From positions 42,115 to 106,114 of the forward strand of contig NZ_JARKOT010000092.1 in NCBI RefSeq assembly GCF_029977985.1: DNA of 64,000 bases, read 5' to 3'. This DNA is from Propioniciclava sp. (GTDB taxonomy: Bacteria > Actinomycetota > Actinomycetes > Propionibacteriales > Propionibacteriaceae). The position numbers and the translations under genes were made by a program. Each line of letters begins with the position of its first letter. Within the stretch, counting starts at the first letter, position 1. Below, piece after piece: positions 1 to 7,009 of this stretch. The notes under the pieces were generated by a model. The model did not search any database. It saw only the letters and a list, made by a program, of their open reading frames with translations, and had not been told where the DNA came from.

Positions 1-369
1 GTAGGCCGAGATGTGCATGGCCGTGGCGACGTCCTCGAACGGGGTGGTGAGGAACTTGCCACCGAGCGCCGTCTCGGGGTTCGCGAACGCCACCGAGTGC
101 ACGACGCCGTCCAGGCGCTCCACGCCCAGTTCGCGCAACTTCTCGGGCAGCGAGGCCAGGTGGTCGGCGTCCGTCACATCGAGCTCGAGCACCGCGGGAA
201 CGGGGTCGAGCCGCTTGACGATGCGGTGGGTGAGCGACAGCGCCCGCCCGAAGTTCGACACCACCACGGTCGCGCCCTCGGCCGCCGCGATCTCGGCCAC
301 CTTGTAGGCGATCGAGGTGTTCATCGTGACGCCGGTGACGAGAATCGTCTTGCCCTCGAGAATGCCCAT
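1..369 (-). CDS. fabI: Enoyl-ACP reductase, InhA/FabI type (partial)
   Basis: NADH-dependent enoyl-ACP reductase, the last step of each FAS-II elongation cycle in the cytoplasm. Only the first 123 codons are in the window; the gene runs off the left edge, which is why the ORF track lacks it. The visible N-terminus (MGILEGKTILVTGVTMNTSI) has the atypical short-chain dehydrogenase nucleotide loop of FabI/InhA, followed by a LELDVTDADHLASL segment and HSVAFANPETALGG, which resembles the InhA family. The catalytic Tyr lies outside the window. It is directly downstream of fabG, the order known from mycobacterial mabA-inhA. A TCGA-rich repeat separates the two genes. Confidence 0.9.
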   Translation of the reverse strand, partial: MGILEGKTILVTGVTMNTSIAYKVAEIAAAEGATVVVSNFGRALSLTHRIVKRLDPVPAVLELDVTDADHLASLPEKLRELGVERLDGVVHSVAFANPETALGGKFLTTPFEDVATAMHISAY

Positions 370-381
370 GTCAGTCCTTTC

Positions 382-438
382 GCTGGTCGAGCCCGTCGCT
401 GGTCGCAGGTCGTTGATCGCTGGTCGAGCCTGTCGAGA
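382..438. repeat. TCGA-rich GGTCGAGCnnGTCGAGAC repeat between fabG and fabI
   Basis: Two and a half units of the form ctggtcgagcctgtcgagac lie in the fabG-fabI gap. The unit is a near-palindrome built on GTCGA/TCGAG. Similar units occur at 14118-14166, 19969-20030, 22700-22718, 33984-34002 and 40219-40238, mostly at gene ends. It looks like a dispersed REP-type element; function is not evident. Confidence 0.65.
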
Positions 439-1155
439 CTAGTGCCCCATGCCGAGGCCGCCGTCGACGCCCAGCACGGTTCCGGAGATGTAACTGGCCT
501 CGGGCGAGGCCAGGAAGGCCACGGACGCCGCCACCTCGGCCGGGAGCCCGAGGCGTCCGGCCGGGATGGCCGCCTTGTAACCGGCGACCGTGTCCTCGGA
601 GAGGACGGCCGTCATGTCGGTCTCGATGAAGCCGGGAGCGACGACGTTCGCGGTGATGCCGCGGCCGCCGAGCTCGCGGGTGAGCGAGCGGGCCATGCCG
701 ACGAGGCCCGACTTGGTGGCCGCGTAGTTGACCTGGCCGGGCGAGCCGTAGAGGCCGACGACCGAGCCGATGAAGATGATGCGGCCCTTGCGGAGCCGCA
801 GCATACCCTTCGCCGCCCGCTTGGCAACGTTGAACGCGCCCTTCAGGTTCACATCGACGACGGCGTCGAAGTCGGCCTCGCTCATGCGGAGGATGAGGGT
901 GTCCTTGGTGATGCCGGCGTTCGCCACGGCCACCTCGACCGGACCGTGCGCCTCCTCGGCCGCCTTGAAGGCCGCATCGACGCTCGCGGCGTCCGACACG
1001 TCGCAGGCGATGCCGAGGGCTCCGTCGGGGGCCTTGCCGCTGGTGCTGGCGCTGGCCACCTTGTCGCCGCGGGCAAGAAATTCGGCAACGATGGCGGCGC
1101 CGATGCCCCGGGCTCCGCCGGTGACGAGGATGCTGCGTGGGGTCTGCTCACTCAC
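439..1155 (-). CDS. fabG: 3-oxoacyl-ACP reductase FabG
   Basis: NADPH-dependent beta-ketoacyl-ACP reductase of FAS-II, 238 aa, the usual length. The glycine-rich TGGARGIGAAI loop is at residues 13-23, VANAGI is mid-protein, the catalytic Ser and YAATK motif lie in GSVVGLYGSPGQVNYAATKS, and the C-terminus carries the GxxLxVDGG signature. The start is GTG at 1155. It has no Shine-Dalgarno but sits 6 nt after TAGCGT, a typical actinobacterial leaderless -10. It is transcribed towards fabI as a two-gene unit and diverges from the DUF3099 gene, whose own -10 lies 25 bp away. Confidence 0.93.
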   Translation of the reverse strand: MSEQTPRSILVTGGARGIGAAIVAEFLARGDKVASASTSGKAPDGALGIACDVSDAASVDAAFKAAEEAHGPVEVAVANAGITKDTLILRMSEADFDAVVDVNLKGAFNVAKRAAKGMLRLRKGRIIFIGSVVGLYGSPGQVNYAATKSGLVGMARSLTRELGGRGITANVVAPGFIETDMTAVLSEDTVAGYKAAIPAGRLGLPAEVAASVAFLASPEASYISGTVLGVDGGLGMGH

Positions 1156-1204
1156 GGGGCAACGCTAGCGTGCGGCGTCGGGGCGGGGGGCTAGGCTGGC
1201 CGAC
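1156..1204. promoter_or_regulatory. Divergent leaderless promoters (fabG and DUF3099 genes)
   Basis: On the minus strand TAGCGT ends 6 nt before the fabG GTG. On the plus strand TAGGCT (1192-1197) ends 7 nt before the ATG at 1205. Neither gene has a ribosome binding site in between, so both transcripts should begin at or next to the start codon. The whole intergenic region is 49 bp. Confidence 0.6.
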
Positions 1205-1528
1205 ATGCCCTCGCGGTCGCGGCCCACCATCATCACGGACGCGCGGTACGGCACGACGCTGTCCGTGGACGCCCGCGAGCGCCGCTACCTGTGGACGATG
1301 GCGTTCCGCGTCGTCGCGTTCCTGGCGGCCGTCATGTCTCCCCTGCCGTGGAACGTGCTGCTCATCGCGGCGGCCGCGTTCCTGCCGGCCATCGCCGTGC
1401 TGCTGGGCAACGCCCGCGACAACAGCCCCGCCCCGGTCGTCGGGGACGACGTGGTGCCCGACCGGCCGGCCCTCGGTGCCGGCACGGTCGTGCCGGGCGA
1501 GGTCGACCCCGAGGGCGGGGCGCGGTGA
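1205..1528 (+). CDS. DUF3099 family small membrane protein
   Basis: A 107-aa protein with an N-terminal ITDARYGTTLSVDARERRYL segment followed by two closely spaced hydrophobic helices (about residues 33-65), the arrangement of the actinobacterial DUF3099 family. Function is unknown. The charged and Pro-rich tail is probably cytoplasmic. ATG 1205 is read as a leaderless start (TAGGCT, 7-nt gap). The stop overlaps the GTG of the SURF1 gene (GTGA), so the two are translationally coupled. Confidence 0.7.
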   Translation: MPSRSRPTIITDARYGTTLSVDARERRYLWTMAFRVVAFLAAVMSPLPWNVLLIAAAAFLPAIAVLLGNARDNSPAPVVGDDVVPDRPALGAGTVVPGEVDPEGGAR

Positions 1529-2298
1529 AGGGCATCCCCTGGACGCGATGGCTGCTGCTCACCCTCTTCGTGGTTGCCCTCGCCATCACGTTCGTCAATC
1601 TGGGCCGGTGGCAACTCGACCGGCTCGAGCAGCGGCGCGACCGCAACGCCGTCGTCGTCGAGCACGAGAACGCGCCCGTGGCGGAGTTCGACGCCATCTA
1701 CACCCGCGAGATCACCGAGGCCGACCAGTGGCAGCGGGTGCGGCTGAGCGGCACCTACGACGCCGCACACCAGTTGGTCGTGCGCTACCGGTCGATCGAG
1801 GGGGCGACGGGCTGGGAGATCGTCGCGCCGCTCGACCTGGCCGACGGGCGGACGGTCCTGGTCGACCGCGGCTTCGTCGAGCGCCCCCGCGACCAGGACT
1901 TCCCGACCGTGGCGCCCCCGCCGCCGGCCGGCGAGGTGACGCTCGTCGGGTATGTGCGGCGCAACGAGCAGGGCCGCGACAGCGCCGTCACCCCCGATTC
2001 CGGCGCCGTGATGCTCATCAACTCCGACGCGATCGGCGCATGGCTGGGCCGGGACGTGGTGAACGGCTACGTCGGCGTCGTGGAGTCCGAGCCGGCCGAC
2101 CCCGGCTTCACCGTCGTCGAGCCGCCACCGCTCACCGAGGGTTCGCACCTGAGCTACGCCCTGCAGTGGTTCGCGTTCACCGCGATCGCCGGTGTCGGGT
2201 TCGTGCTGCTGATCCGCAACGATCTGCGCGACCGGAAGAAGATGGCGGCACGAGCGGCGGCGTCGGTGCCGGCGTCCGTGTCGAAGGAGGAGGACTGA
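1525..2298 (+). CDS. SURF1-family cytochrome oxidase biogenesis protein
   Basis: SURF1/Shy1 proteins help assemble haem-copper cytochrome c oxidase in the membrane. The 257-aa product has the family layout: one N-terminal helix (residues 8-25, ending NLGRWQLDR), a soluble domain with GWEIVAPL and VDRGFV motifs, and a C-terminal helix near residue 215 preceded by HLSYALQWF. The ORF track begins much earlier at 1291 in frame, but that part is antisense-like sequence over DUF3099. GTG 1525, overlapping the DUF3099 stop, gives the correct N-terminal helix. The heme A and heme O synthases at 51.9-53.7 kb belong to the same oxidase pathway. Confidence 0.88.
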   Translation: MKGIPWTRWLLLTLFVVALAITFVNLGRWQLDRLEQRRDRNAVVVEHENAPVAEFDAIYTREITEADQWQRVRLSGTYDAAHQLVVRYRSIEGATGWEIVAPLDLADGRTVLVDRGFVERPRDQDFPTVAPPPPAGEVTLVGYVRRNEQGRDSAVTPDSGAVMLINSDAIGAWLGRDVVNGYVGVVESEPADPGFTVVEPPPLTEGSHLSYALQWFAFTAIAGVGFVLLIRNDLRDRKKMAARAAASVPASVSKEED

Positions 2299-3053
2299 TG
2301 GATCTCGGGCTGGCCGGCAAGGTGTTCGTGGTCACGGCCGCCTCGGGCGGCCTCGGCCGGGCGGCTGCCGAGGCGCTCGTGGGCGAAGGCGCCCAAGTGG
2401 TGCTCGTCGCGCGGCGCCCCGAGCCGTTGGACGCCGCCGTGGCGGCGCTCGGCCCGGCGGCCGTGGGGCTGGCGGCCGACGTGACCGAACCGGAGACGGC
2501 CCGGCGGGCGGTGGAGTTGGCCCTGGAGCGCTTCGGGCGGCTCGACGGGGCGCTCGTGAGCGTCGGCGGCCCGCCGCGCGGCACCGTGCTGGAGACCACC
2601 GAGGACGTGTGGCGCGACGCGTTCGCGTCGGTCGTGCTGCCGGCGCTGCGGGTGGCGCGCGAGGTGGTCGCGGCGGCATCCGGACCGGTGGCGCTGGCGT
2701 TCGTGCTCTCCACCTCGGCGAAGGAGCCGTTGGCTGTCATGGCCCCGTCGAACGTGACGCGGCCCGGGCTGGCGATGGTGCTCAAGCAGATGGCTGACGA
2801 GGTGGGCCCGTCGGGGTCGCGGGTCGTCGGGCTCATGCCGGGCACCATTCAGACCGACCGGATCGAGTTCATCACCTCCCAGGCCGACGACCCCGCGGCC
2901 GCCCTGGCCCAGATGGGAGCATCGGCGGCCTTGCGGCGCGTCGGGCAGCCGGCCGAGTTCGGGCGCGTGGCCGCCTTCGTGCTGTCCGATGCGGCGAGCT
3001 TCCTCACGGGCTGCATGATCCCGGTCGACGGCGGCCGCCTGCGCGGGCTCTGA
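2298..3053 (+). CDS. SDR family oxidoreductase lacking the canonical Tyr
   Basis: A 251-aa short-chain dehydrogenase with a TAASGGLGRAAAEAL cofactor loop, LAADVTEPE acidic-pocket strand and the C-terminal TGCMIPVDGG motif. In the catalytic region the protein reads STSAKEPLAVMAPSNVTRPG: the usual YxxxK is absent and an S-N-x-x-R pattern stands in its place. That pattern occurs in a subgroup of FabG-like SDRs, so activity is possible but the substrate is unknown. The start ATG overlaps the SURF1 stop (TGATG), and a GGAGGAGG ribosome binding site precedes it. It belongs to the DUF3099-SURF1-SDR-methyltransferase run. Confidence 0.8.
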   Translation: MDLGLAGKVFVVTAASGGLGRAAAEALVGEGAQVVLVARRPEPLDAAVAALGPAAVGLAADVTEPETARRAVELALERFGRLDGALVSVGGPPRGTVLETTEDVWRDAFASVVLPALRVAREVVAAASGPVALAFVLSTSAKEPLAVMAPSNVTRPGLAMVLKQMADEVGPSGSRVVGLMPGTIQTDRIEFITSQADDPAAALAQMGASAALRRVGQPAEFGRVAAFVLSDAASFLTGCMIPVDGGRLRGL

Positions 3054-3054
3054 C

Positions 3055-3858
3055 GTGCTGGACGCCGCCCGCGGCCTGCTCGCCTGCCCCGTGTGCGCAG
3101 GCGCGCTCGACGTGGCGGAGCGCCCGGTGCGGTGCCGGTCCGCGCACAGCTTCGACGTGGCCCGGCAGGGGTATGTGAACCTGCTCGGGAGCACACCCCC
3201 GGCGAACGCCGACACAGCTGCCATGGTGGCCGCACGCGAGCGGGTGCTGGCCTCGGGGGCGTTCGACGCCGTGGATGCACTCGTCGCGCGACGGGCCGGT
3301 GCGGCCGGCTGCAGGACGGTGCTCGACGCCGGCGGAGGGACGGGCCATCACCTCGCGCGCCTGCTCGACGCACTGCCGGACGCCCGCGGCGTCAGCTGCG
3401 ACGTGTCCGTGGCGGCGGCGAAGCGGGCCGGGCGGGCGCATGAGCGCGCGGCGTCCGTGGTGGCCGACACCTGGGGCACCCTGCCGCTGCTCTCACGCCG
3501 GTTCGACCTGGTGACGTGCTGGTTCGCGCCCCGGAACATGGCCGAGTTCGCCCGGGTGCTGGGCGACGACGGGTTGCTGGTCGTCGTGACCCCCGACGCC
3601 GGCCACCTCGCCGCCGTCCGCGAGCGCTACGGCCTGCTCGGCATCGAGCCCGACAAGGGAGACCGGCTGCTGCGGGCGGCGTCCGGGTTCTTCACGGCCG
3701 TGGGCAGCCAGAGGGTCCGGACGCCGCTGGCCGCCTCCGCCGGACTCATCGCGGACCTGGTCGCGATGGGTCCGAACGCCTTCCACGGCGTCCCCGACGA
3801 CGTCGACGCGCTGGAGACCGAGGTCGCCGTGACCGTGTGGCTGTTCCGACGGTCCTGA
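3055..3858 (+). CDS. 23S rRNA (guanine-N1)-methyltransferase, RlmA family
   Basis: A 267-aa SAM-dependent methyltransferase of the RlmA/TlrB family, which methylates a guanine in helix 35 of 23S rRNA. The N-terminal zinc module is visible (CPVCAGAL followed by RCRSAHSF), then the family's GYVNLL and a PANADTAAMVAARERVL segment. The SAM loop is VLDAGGGTGHHLARLL, and a late VVTPDAGHLAAVRERYGLL segment is typical of the family. Some members confer resistance to macrolides such as tylosin; whether this one does cannot be read from the sequence. GTG 3055 starts one base after the SDR stop. Confidence 0.85.
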   Translation: MLDAARGLLACPVCAGALDVAERPVRCRSAHSFDVARQGYVNLLGSTPPANADTAAMVAARERVLASGAFDAVDALVARRAGAAGCRTVLDAGGGTGHHLARLLDALPDARGVSCDVSVAAAKRAGRAHERAASVVADTWGTLPLLSRRFDLVTCWFAPRNMAEFARVLGDDGLLVVVTPDAGHLAAVRERYGLLGIEPDKGDRLLRAASGFFTAVGSQRVRTPLAASAGLIADLVAMGPNAFHGVPDDVDALETEVAVTVWLFRRS

Positions 3859-3860
3859 CC

Positions 3861-3904
3861 TTCATATCGTTTAACGGACGGTTCATATTGTTTTGCGATA
3901 TGAT
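3861..3904 (+). promoter_or_regulatory. Promoter/operator of the DUF2975-XRE pair
   Basis: This is an AT-rich island in GC-rich DNA. TTCATATYGTTT occurs twice, at 3861-3872 and 3882-3893, exactly 21 bp (two helical turns) apart. CATATCG (3863-3869) is also inverted as CGATATG (3896-3902). TATGAT (3899-3904) is a good -10 and ends 6 nt before the ATG at 3911. The likely binder is the XRE protein encoded in the same operon (inference). Confidence 0.55.
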
Positions 3905-3910
3905 GGGAGC

Positions 3911-4390
3911 ATGTCCACGCTGCTGAGACTCCTGCTGTCCGGCCTGCTCACCGTGCTCGCCCTGGGCGTCTTGTTCGTCATGGGGTTGCTCGCCCCCCTG
4001 GCTGCGGCACAGCTCGCCGAGTCGTTCCCCGAGGTCGCGTACCTGCGGTGGCCCTACACGGTGCTGCTCTGGGTCACGGGCGCGTGCGCGCTGGTCGTGA
4101 TCGGGCTCGCGGCGTCGGTGGTGTCGCTCGCGGGCCGGGACCGGTTCTGGTCGGCGCCGACGGTGCGGGCGTTCGGGCTCGCCGCGATCGCCCTGGTCGT
4201 GACCGGGGCCGTGTTCCTCGGCATCGACGCGCACCTCACCTTCTGGGTGCGCGCCAACCCGCCGGCCGTGGCGTACGGCCTGCTCGGCGGGGCGCTGGTG
4301 TGCCTCACCGCGGCCGCCGCGTGCTGGGCGGCCCGCGGAGAGGTCACGCGCGGCATGACGGTCCGCGACGAGTGGGCGGCTTTCGTCTGA
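3911..4390 (+). CDS. DUF2975 family membrane protein
   Basis: A 159-aa protein with four predicted hydrophobic segments (about residues 5-27, 45-70, 82-103 and 113-135). It resembles DUF2975 proteins, which are nearly always encoded next to a small XRE regulator, as here. Its role is unknown; a membrane sensor controlling the partner repressor is a common guess. ATG 3911 is preferred over the track's 3893 because the -10 candidate ends at 3904, so 3893 would lie upstream of transcription. The stop overlaps the ATG of the next gene (TGATG). Confidence 0.7.
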   Translation: MSTLLRLLLSGLLTVLALGVLFVMGLLAPLAAAQLAESFPEVAYLRWPYTVLLWVTGACALVVIGLAASVVSLAGRDRFWSAPTVRAFGLAAIALVVTGAVFLGIDAHLTFWVRANPPAVAYGLLGGALVCLTAAAACWAARGEVTRGMTVRDEWAAFV

Positions 4391-4644
4391 TGATCGTCGT
4401 CACGCTCGACGTCGCCCTCGCCCGCGCGAAGATGACGGTCACCGAACTCGCGGACCGCGTGGGCATCACCCAGGCCAACCTGTCGAACCTCAAGAACGGT
4501 CGCGCCCGCGGCGTCCGCTTCTCGACGCTGGACGCCATCTGCCGCGAGCTCGGCTGCCAACCGGCCGACCTGCTCGCCCATGCGCCCGACGCCGACGGTC
4601 GTCACTCCACCAGCCAGCCGCGTTCCCGCAGCGCGGCGCCGTAG
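4390..4644 (+). CDS. Small XRE/Cro-type DNA-binding protein
   Basis: An 84-aa single-domain helix-turn-helix protein (domain about residues 8-65: MTVTELADRVGITQANLSNL then FSTLDAICRELGCQPADLL). This size and motif match the YozG-like regulators paired with DUF2975. It probably autoregulates through the repeats at 3861-3904. Its last 43 bp overlap the 3' end of the convergent SRPBCC gene. Confidence 0.8.
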   Translation: MIVVTLDVALARAKMTVTELADRVGITQANLSNLKNGRARGVRFSTLDAICRELGCQPADLLAHAPDADGRHSTSQPRSRSAAP

Positions 4645-5114
4645 GCGGCGTGACGCTCCTGCCAGATTTCCATCCAGTCGGACGCCTCGTGTCCGGCGAG
4701 GTGGGCGGTGAGGAAGGGATCGAGGTAGGTCTCCCACCCGGCGCCGTACCCGGCTGCGGCCAGGGCGGTCAGGCGCTCGTGGACGAGGGTGAGCCGAGCG
4801 TCGTCGCCGGCCGCGGTAACCGTGACGGTGAGGAGCGTGTCCACGCCTCCCACCGGCCAGGTGAACGCGAACGAGGACGCGGGCTCGCAGGCGACGATCG
4901 TGCACACGGGGGCGTCCATGTCGTCGAACTTCTGCACGAACGTGCCGCCCACCCGGAGCTCGCCCTCGACGGGCGCGTACCAGCGCGCGAGCCGTTCGGG
5001 GTCGGTGACGGCCGCCCACAGGTCGGCGGCGGAGGTGCGGTAGATGCGGTCGAAGGCGACGGCGACGGTCTCGTCGGCGGCGCGGGAGAGGGCTGCCTGG
5101 ATTTCGGTGCTCAT
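4602..5114 (-). CDS. SRPBCC / AHSA1-like domain protein
   Basis: A 170-aa START-like fold protein related to activator-of-Hsp90 homologues, a ligand-binding cavity family of mostly unknown substrates. Family features are FDRIYRTSAADLWAAVTDPE near the N-terminus, ARWYAPVEGELRVGG, and GWETYLDPFLTAHL late in the protein. It overlaps the upstream ArsR-type gene by 4 bp (ATGA), the standard two-gene arrangement in which the regulator represses both genes. Confidence 0.85.
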   Translation of the reverse strand: MSTEIQAALSRAADETVAVAFDRIYRTSAADLWAAVTDPERLARWYAPVEGELRVGGTFVQKFDDMDAPVCTIVACEPASSFAFTWPVGGVDTLLTVTVTAAGDDARLTLVHERLTALAAAGYGAGWETYLDPFLTAHLAGHEASDWMEIWQERHAAYGAALRERGWLVE

Positions 5115-5464
5115 GCGCTTTCCTTCCTCTGGGCGTGGCTGGCCGGGGCCGGCGGGGCGTGCCGGCCGCGGGCGATCTCGGTCTCGAGTGCGTCGAGGCG
5201 CTGGCTCCAGAAGGCGCGGACGCCCTCCACCCAGGCTCCCGCCTCGTCGATCGCCTCGTGTTCGAGGCGATAGACGCGGCGGCGATCCACCGCTGTCGCG
5301 GAGACCACCCCCGCCTCCCGGAGCACCCGCAGGTGCCGCGAGACCGCGGGCCGGGACACGTCGAACTCCTCCGCCAGATCGCCCGCAGTCCGCTCACCCA
5401 CGGCGAGCAGCTCGACGATGCGGCGACGGATGGGGTCCGCGAGCGCCTCCCAGGGATCGGCCAT
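5111..5464 (-). CDS. ArsR-family winged-helix repressor
   Basis: A 117-aa metal-independent-looking ArsR/SmtB regulator. Motifs are DPIRRRIVELLAVGERTAGD, then FDVSRPAVSRHLRVLREAG (recognition helix), with no CxC metal site. The ORF track starts at 5623, but that extension crosses the palindromic operator and repeat. The ATG at 5464 begins with the typical MADPWEALADPIRR. It probably represses itself and the SRPBCC gene through the dyad 9 nt upstream. Confidence 0.88.
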   Translation of the reverse strand: MADPWEALADPIRRRIVELLAVGERTAGDLAEEFDVSRPAVSRHLRVLREAGVVSATAVDRRRVYRLEHEAIDEAGAWVEGVRAFWSQRLDALETEIARGRHAPPAPASHAQRKESA

Positions 5465-5472
5465 GCGGATAT

Positions 5473-5488
5473 GTAACCATATAGTTAC
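5473..5488 (-). promoter_or_regulatory. ArsR operator dyad GTAAC-N6-GTTAC
   Basis: GTAACCATATAGTTAC is a 5-bp inverted repeat in an AT-rich patch, 8 bp from the ArsR start codon. Its position over the expected promoter/start region fits autorepression by the adjacent ArsR-family protein (inference). Confidence 0.6.
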
Positions 5489-5517
5489 GCATTTGGCAAG
5501 GGGGCCCCGCCGTGGAC

Positions 5518-5634
5518 ACGCCGCTTGGGCGCATCCACGCCGGATCAGTGCAGAAACGCCGGTTGGGCTGGAGGGCACGCCGCTTGGGTGCAGAAACGCC
5601 GGGTGTGCGCGGCGTATCTGCACCCAAGCGGCGT
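5518..5634. repeat. Palindromic intergenic repeat (ACGCCGCTTGGGTGCAGA family)
   Basis: ACGCCGCTTGGGTGCAGA (5577-5594) is perfectly inverted at 5617-5634. Pairing continues inward with one mismatch to an 8-nt loop at 5602-5609, giving a 25-bp stem. A degenerate direct copy of the left arm precedes it (ACGCCGCTTGGG at 5518, GTGCAGAAACGCCGG around 5549). The hairpin ends 29 bp after the stop of the interrupted membrane gene, so it may act as a terminator, but it lacks a T-run. Confidence 0.75.
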
Positions 5635-5663
5635 GGTTGGCTGGGGAGCCCTCCAGGAGGGCG

Positions 5664-6113
5664 TCAGAGGAGCGTCGTGGCGAAGGCGATGATCGCGATC
5701 ACGATCAGGGCCGGCCCGAGGTAGTGCAGCGGCACGAAGAACAAGGTGTTGTGGGTGCGCCACTGCTTGCGGGCCCGCAAGGTCTCGGCGGCGACGACGG
5801 CGTCCGCCTAATATCGCGCCTCGGCCAACGTCGTGAGCGGCGGGAAGCCCGGGGCGTGGAACACACCGGCGGCGACATGCCGCTCGACGTCGGCACGGAT
5901 GAGTTCCGCGTGCTTCGCGGTGCGCCGGTCCGCGAGCCAGAAGTTCAGGACCCAGGCGAGGAGGCAGGTCAACACCCCGGCCACGCCGAAGACGATCCCC
6001 GTCCATTGCGCGCCGTCGGCCAGGCCGACCGTCGCATCCAGCAGGCTCGCGAGTCCCACCCCGACCCCAACGGTCAGGAAAGCGAGAATGCCCCAGCCGC
6101 GCCAGATGATCAC
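5664..6113 (-). pseudogene. Membrane protein gene interrupted by an in-frame TAG
   Basis: The ORF track gives 101 aa ending in LTTLAEARY at a TAG (5808-5810). Reading on in the same frame, a further 47 codons follow without a frameshift: ADAVVAAETLRARKQWRTHN, then a strongly hydrophobic LIVIAIIAFATTLL end and TGA at 5664. Codon use after the TAG is as GC3-rich as before. The complete frame would encode about 149 residues with three membrane helices; the truncated one loses the last. It overlaps the bglG stop by 4 bp as the distal gene of the PTS operon. A nonsense mutation is most likely; readthrough or a sequencing error are alternatives. Confidence 0.65.
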
Positions 6114-6964
6114 GGGTGTCCCCTCTCCTCGTCGGTCGCCACGCGGGCGACGTGCAGGGTGAGATACGAGATCTCGTCCTCGGTCAACGGCGCGCCGAGC
6201 CGCAACTCGACGATACCGGCGAGCCGTTCCGCACAGCGCAACGCCTCGGGATACACGGCCCGGATGGCATCCCCGATGGTGGATCGCCCCTCGTCGAGCT
6301 GGCGGTGGGCATGGATGCGCACGAACAGGTAGCGCAGGTGGGTGATGAACCGGCCCACGCTCACCGAGTTCTCGTCGAGGGTGAAGCCGTAGCTGGTCTC
6401 GATGACGTCGATCATCTGCTGGATGACGCCCGTCATCGTGTAGGTGAAGCTGAGGTCGCCGGTCGTGAACCCGGCGTTGACGAAGTGCAACGCGAGCGCC
6501 ACGGCTTCGCCGGGCGGCAGGGGCGTGTCGAGCCGGGCGTTCACCCCAGCCAGCAACTCCCGCGCCTGGGCGTACTCGTCGGCGTACAGGTGGGCCACCT
6601 CGGCAGCGAGCGGGTAGTCGATGTGCATGCCGAGCGCGATGCGGCGCACGGCGAACGCGACGTGGTCGGCCAGCGCGATGACGAGGGTGGGGGTGGACGC
6701 CGCCCGTCGCTCCAGTCCGGCATCGGCCAGGGCGGCCCCGACGATCTGGATGTACTCGGGCGGGATGCCGGCCAGGAGTTCTGCGAGGTGGTCGGGGTCG
6801 CGGCCGTCGGCGGCGCGGAACACCCGGACGACGCGGTCCTCACGGACCGCCTGGCCCGGCCGGGCCTGGAACCCCAGGCCGCGGCCGGTCAGGATGACCT
6901 CCTCACCCGAGCGGTCGTCCCGGGCGAGGACGACGTTGTTGTTGAAGACGCGGAGCAGTTCCAT
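6110..6964 (-). CDS. bglG: BglG/LicT-family transcription antiterminator
   Basis: A 284-aa RNA-binding antiterminator. The N-terminal CAT domain (residues 1-55, MELLRVFNNNVVLARDD) binds the RAT RNA upstream of the PTS gene. Two PRD domains follow, with conserved His in ALADHVAFAVRR (PRD1) and in YLTLHVARV (PRD2), through which phosphorylation by the PTS controls activity. The gene lies 45 bp downstream of the EIIBCA gene in the same direction. Expected logic: without substrate the permease phosphorylates and inactivates BglG; with substrate BglG opens the terminator at 9124-9171. Confidence 0.93.
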   Translation of the reverse strand: MELLRVFNNNVVLARDDRSGEEVILTGRGLGFQARPGQAVREDRVVRVFRAADGRDPDHLAELLAGIPPEYIQIVGAALADAGLERRAASTPTLVIALADHVAFAVRRIALGMHIDYPLAAEVAHLYADEYAQARELLAGVNARLDTPLPPGEAVALALHFVNAGFTTGDLSFTYTMTGVIQQMIDVIETSYGFTLDENSVSVGRFITHLRYLFVRIHAHRQLDEGRSTIGDAIRAVYPEALRCAERLAGIVELRLGAPLTEDEISYLTLHVARVATDEERGHP

Positions 6965-7009
6965 GGCTCAACAACCGGGCGAGGAGGTCACGGGTCGTGC
7001 AGAGGACGG

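Noticed and set aside
5518-5634. Repeats as a CRISPR array
   Set aside because: Units are inverted and degenerate without regular spacers, and no cas genes are near.
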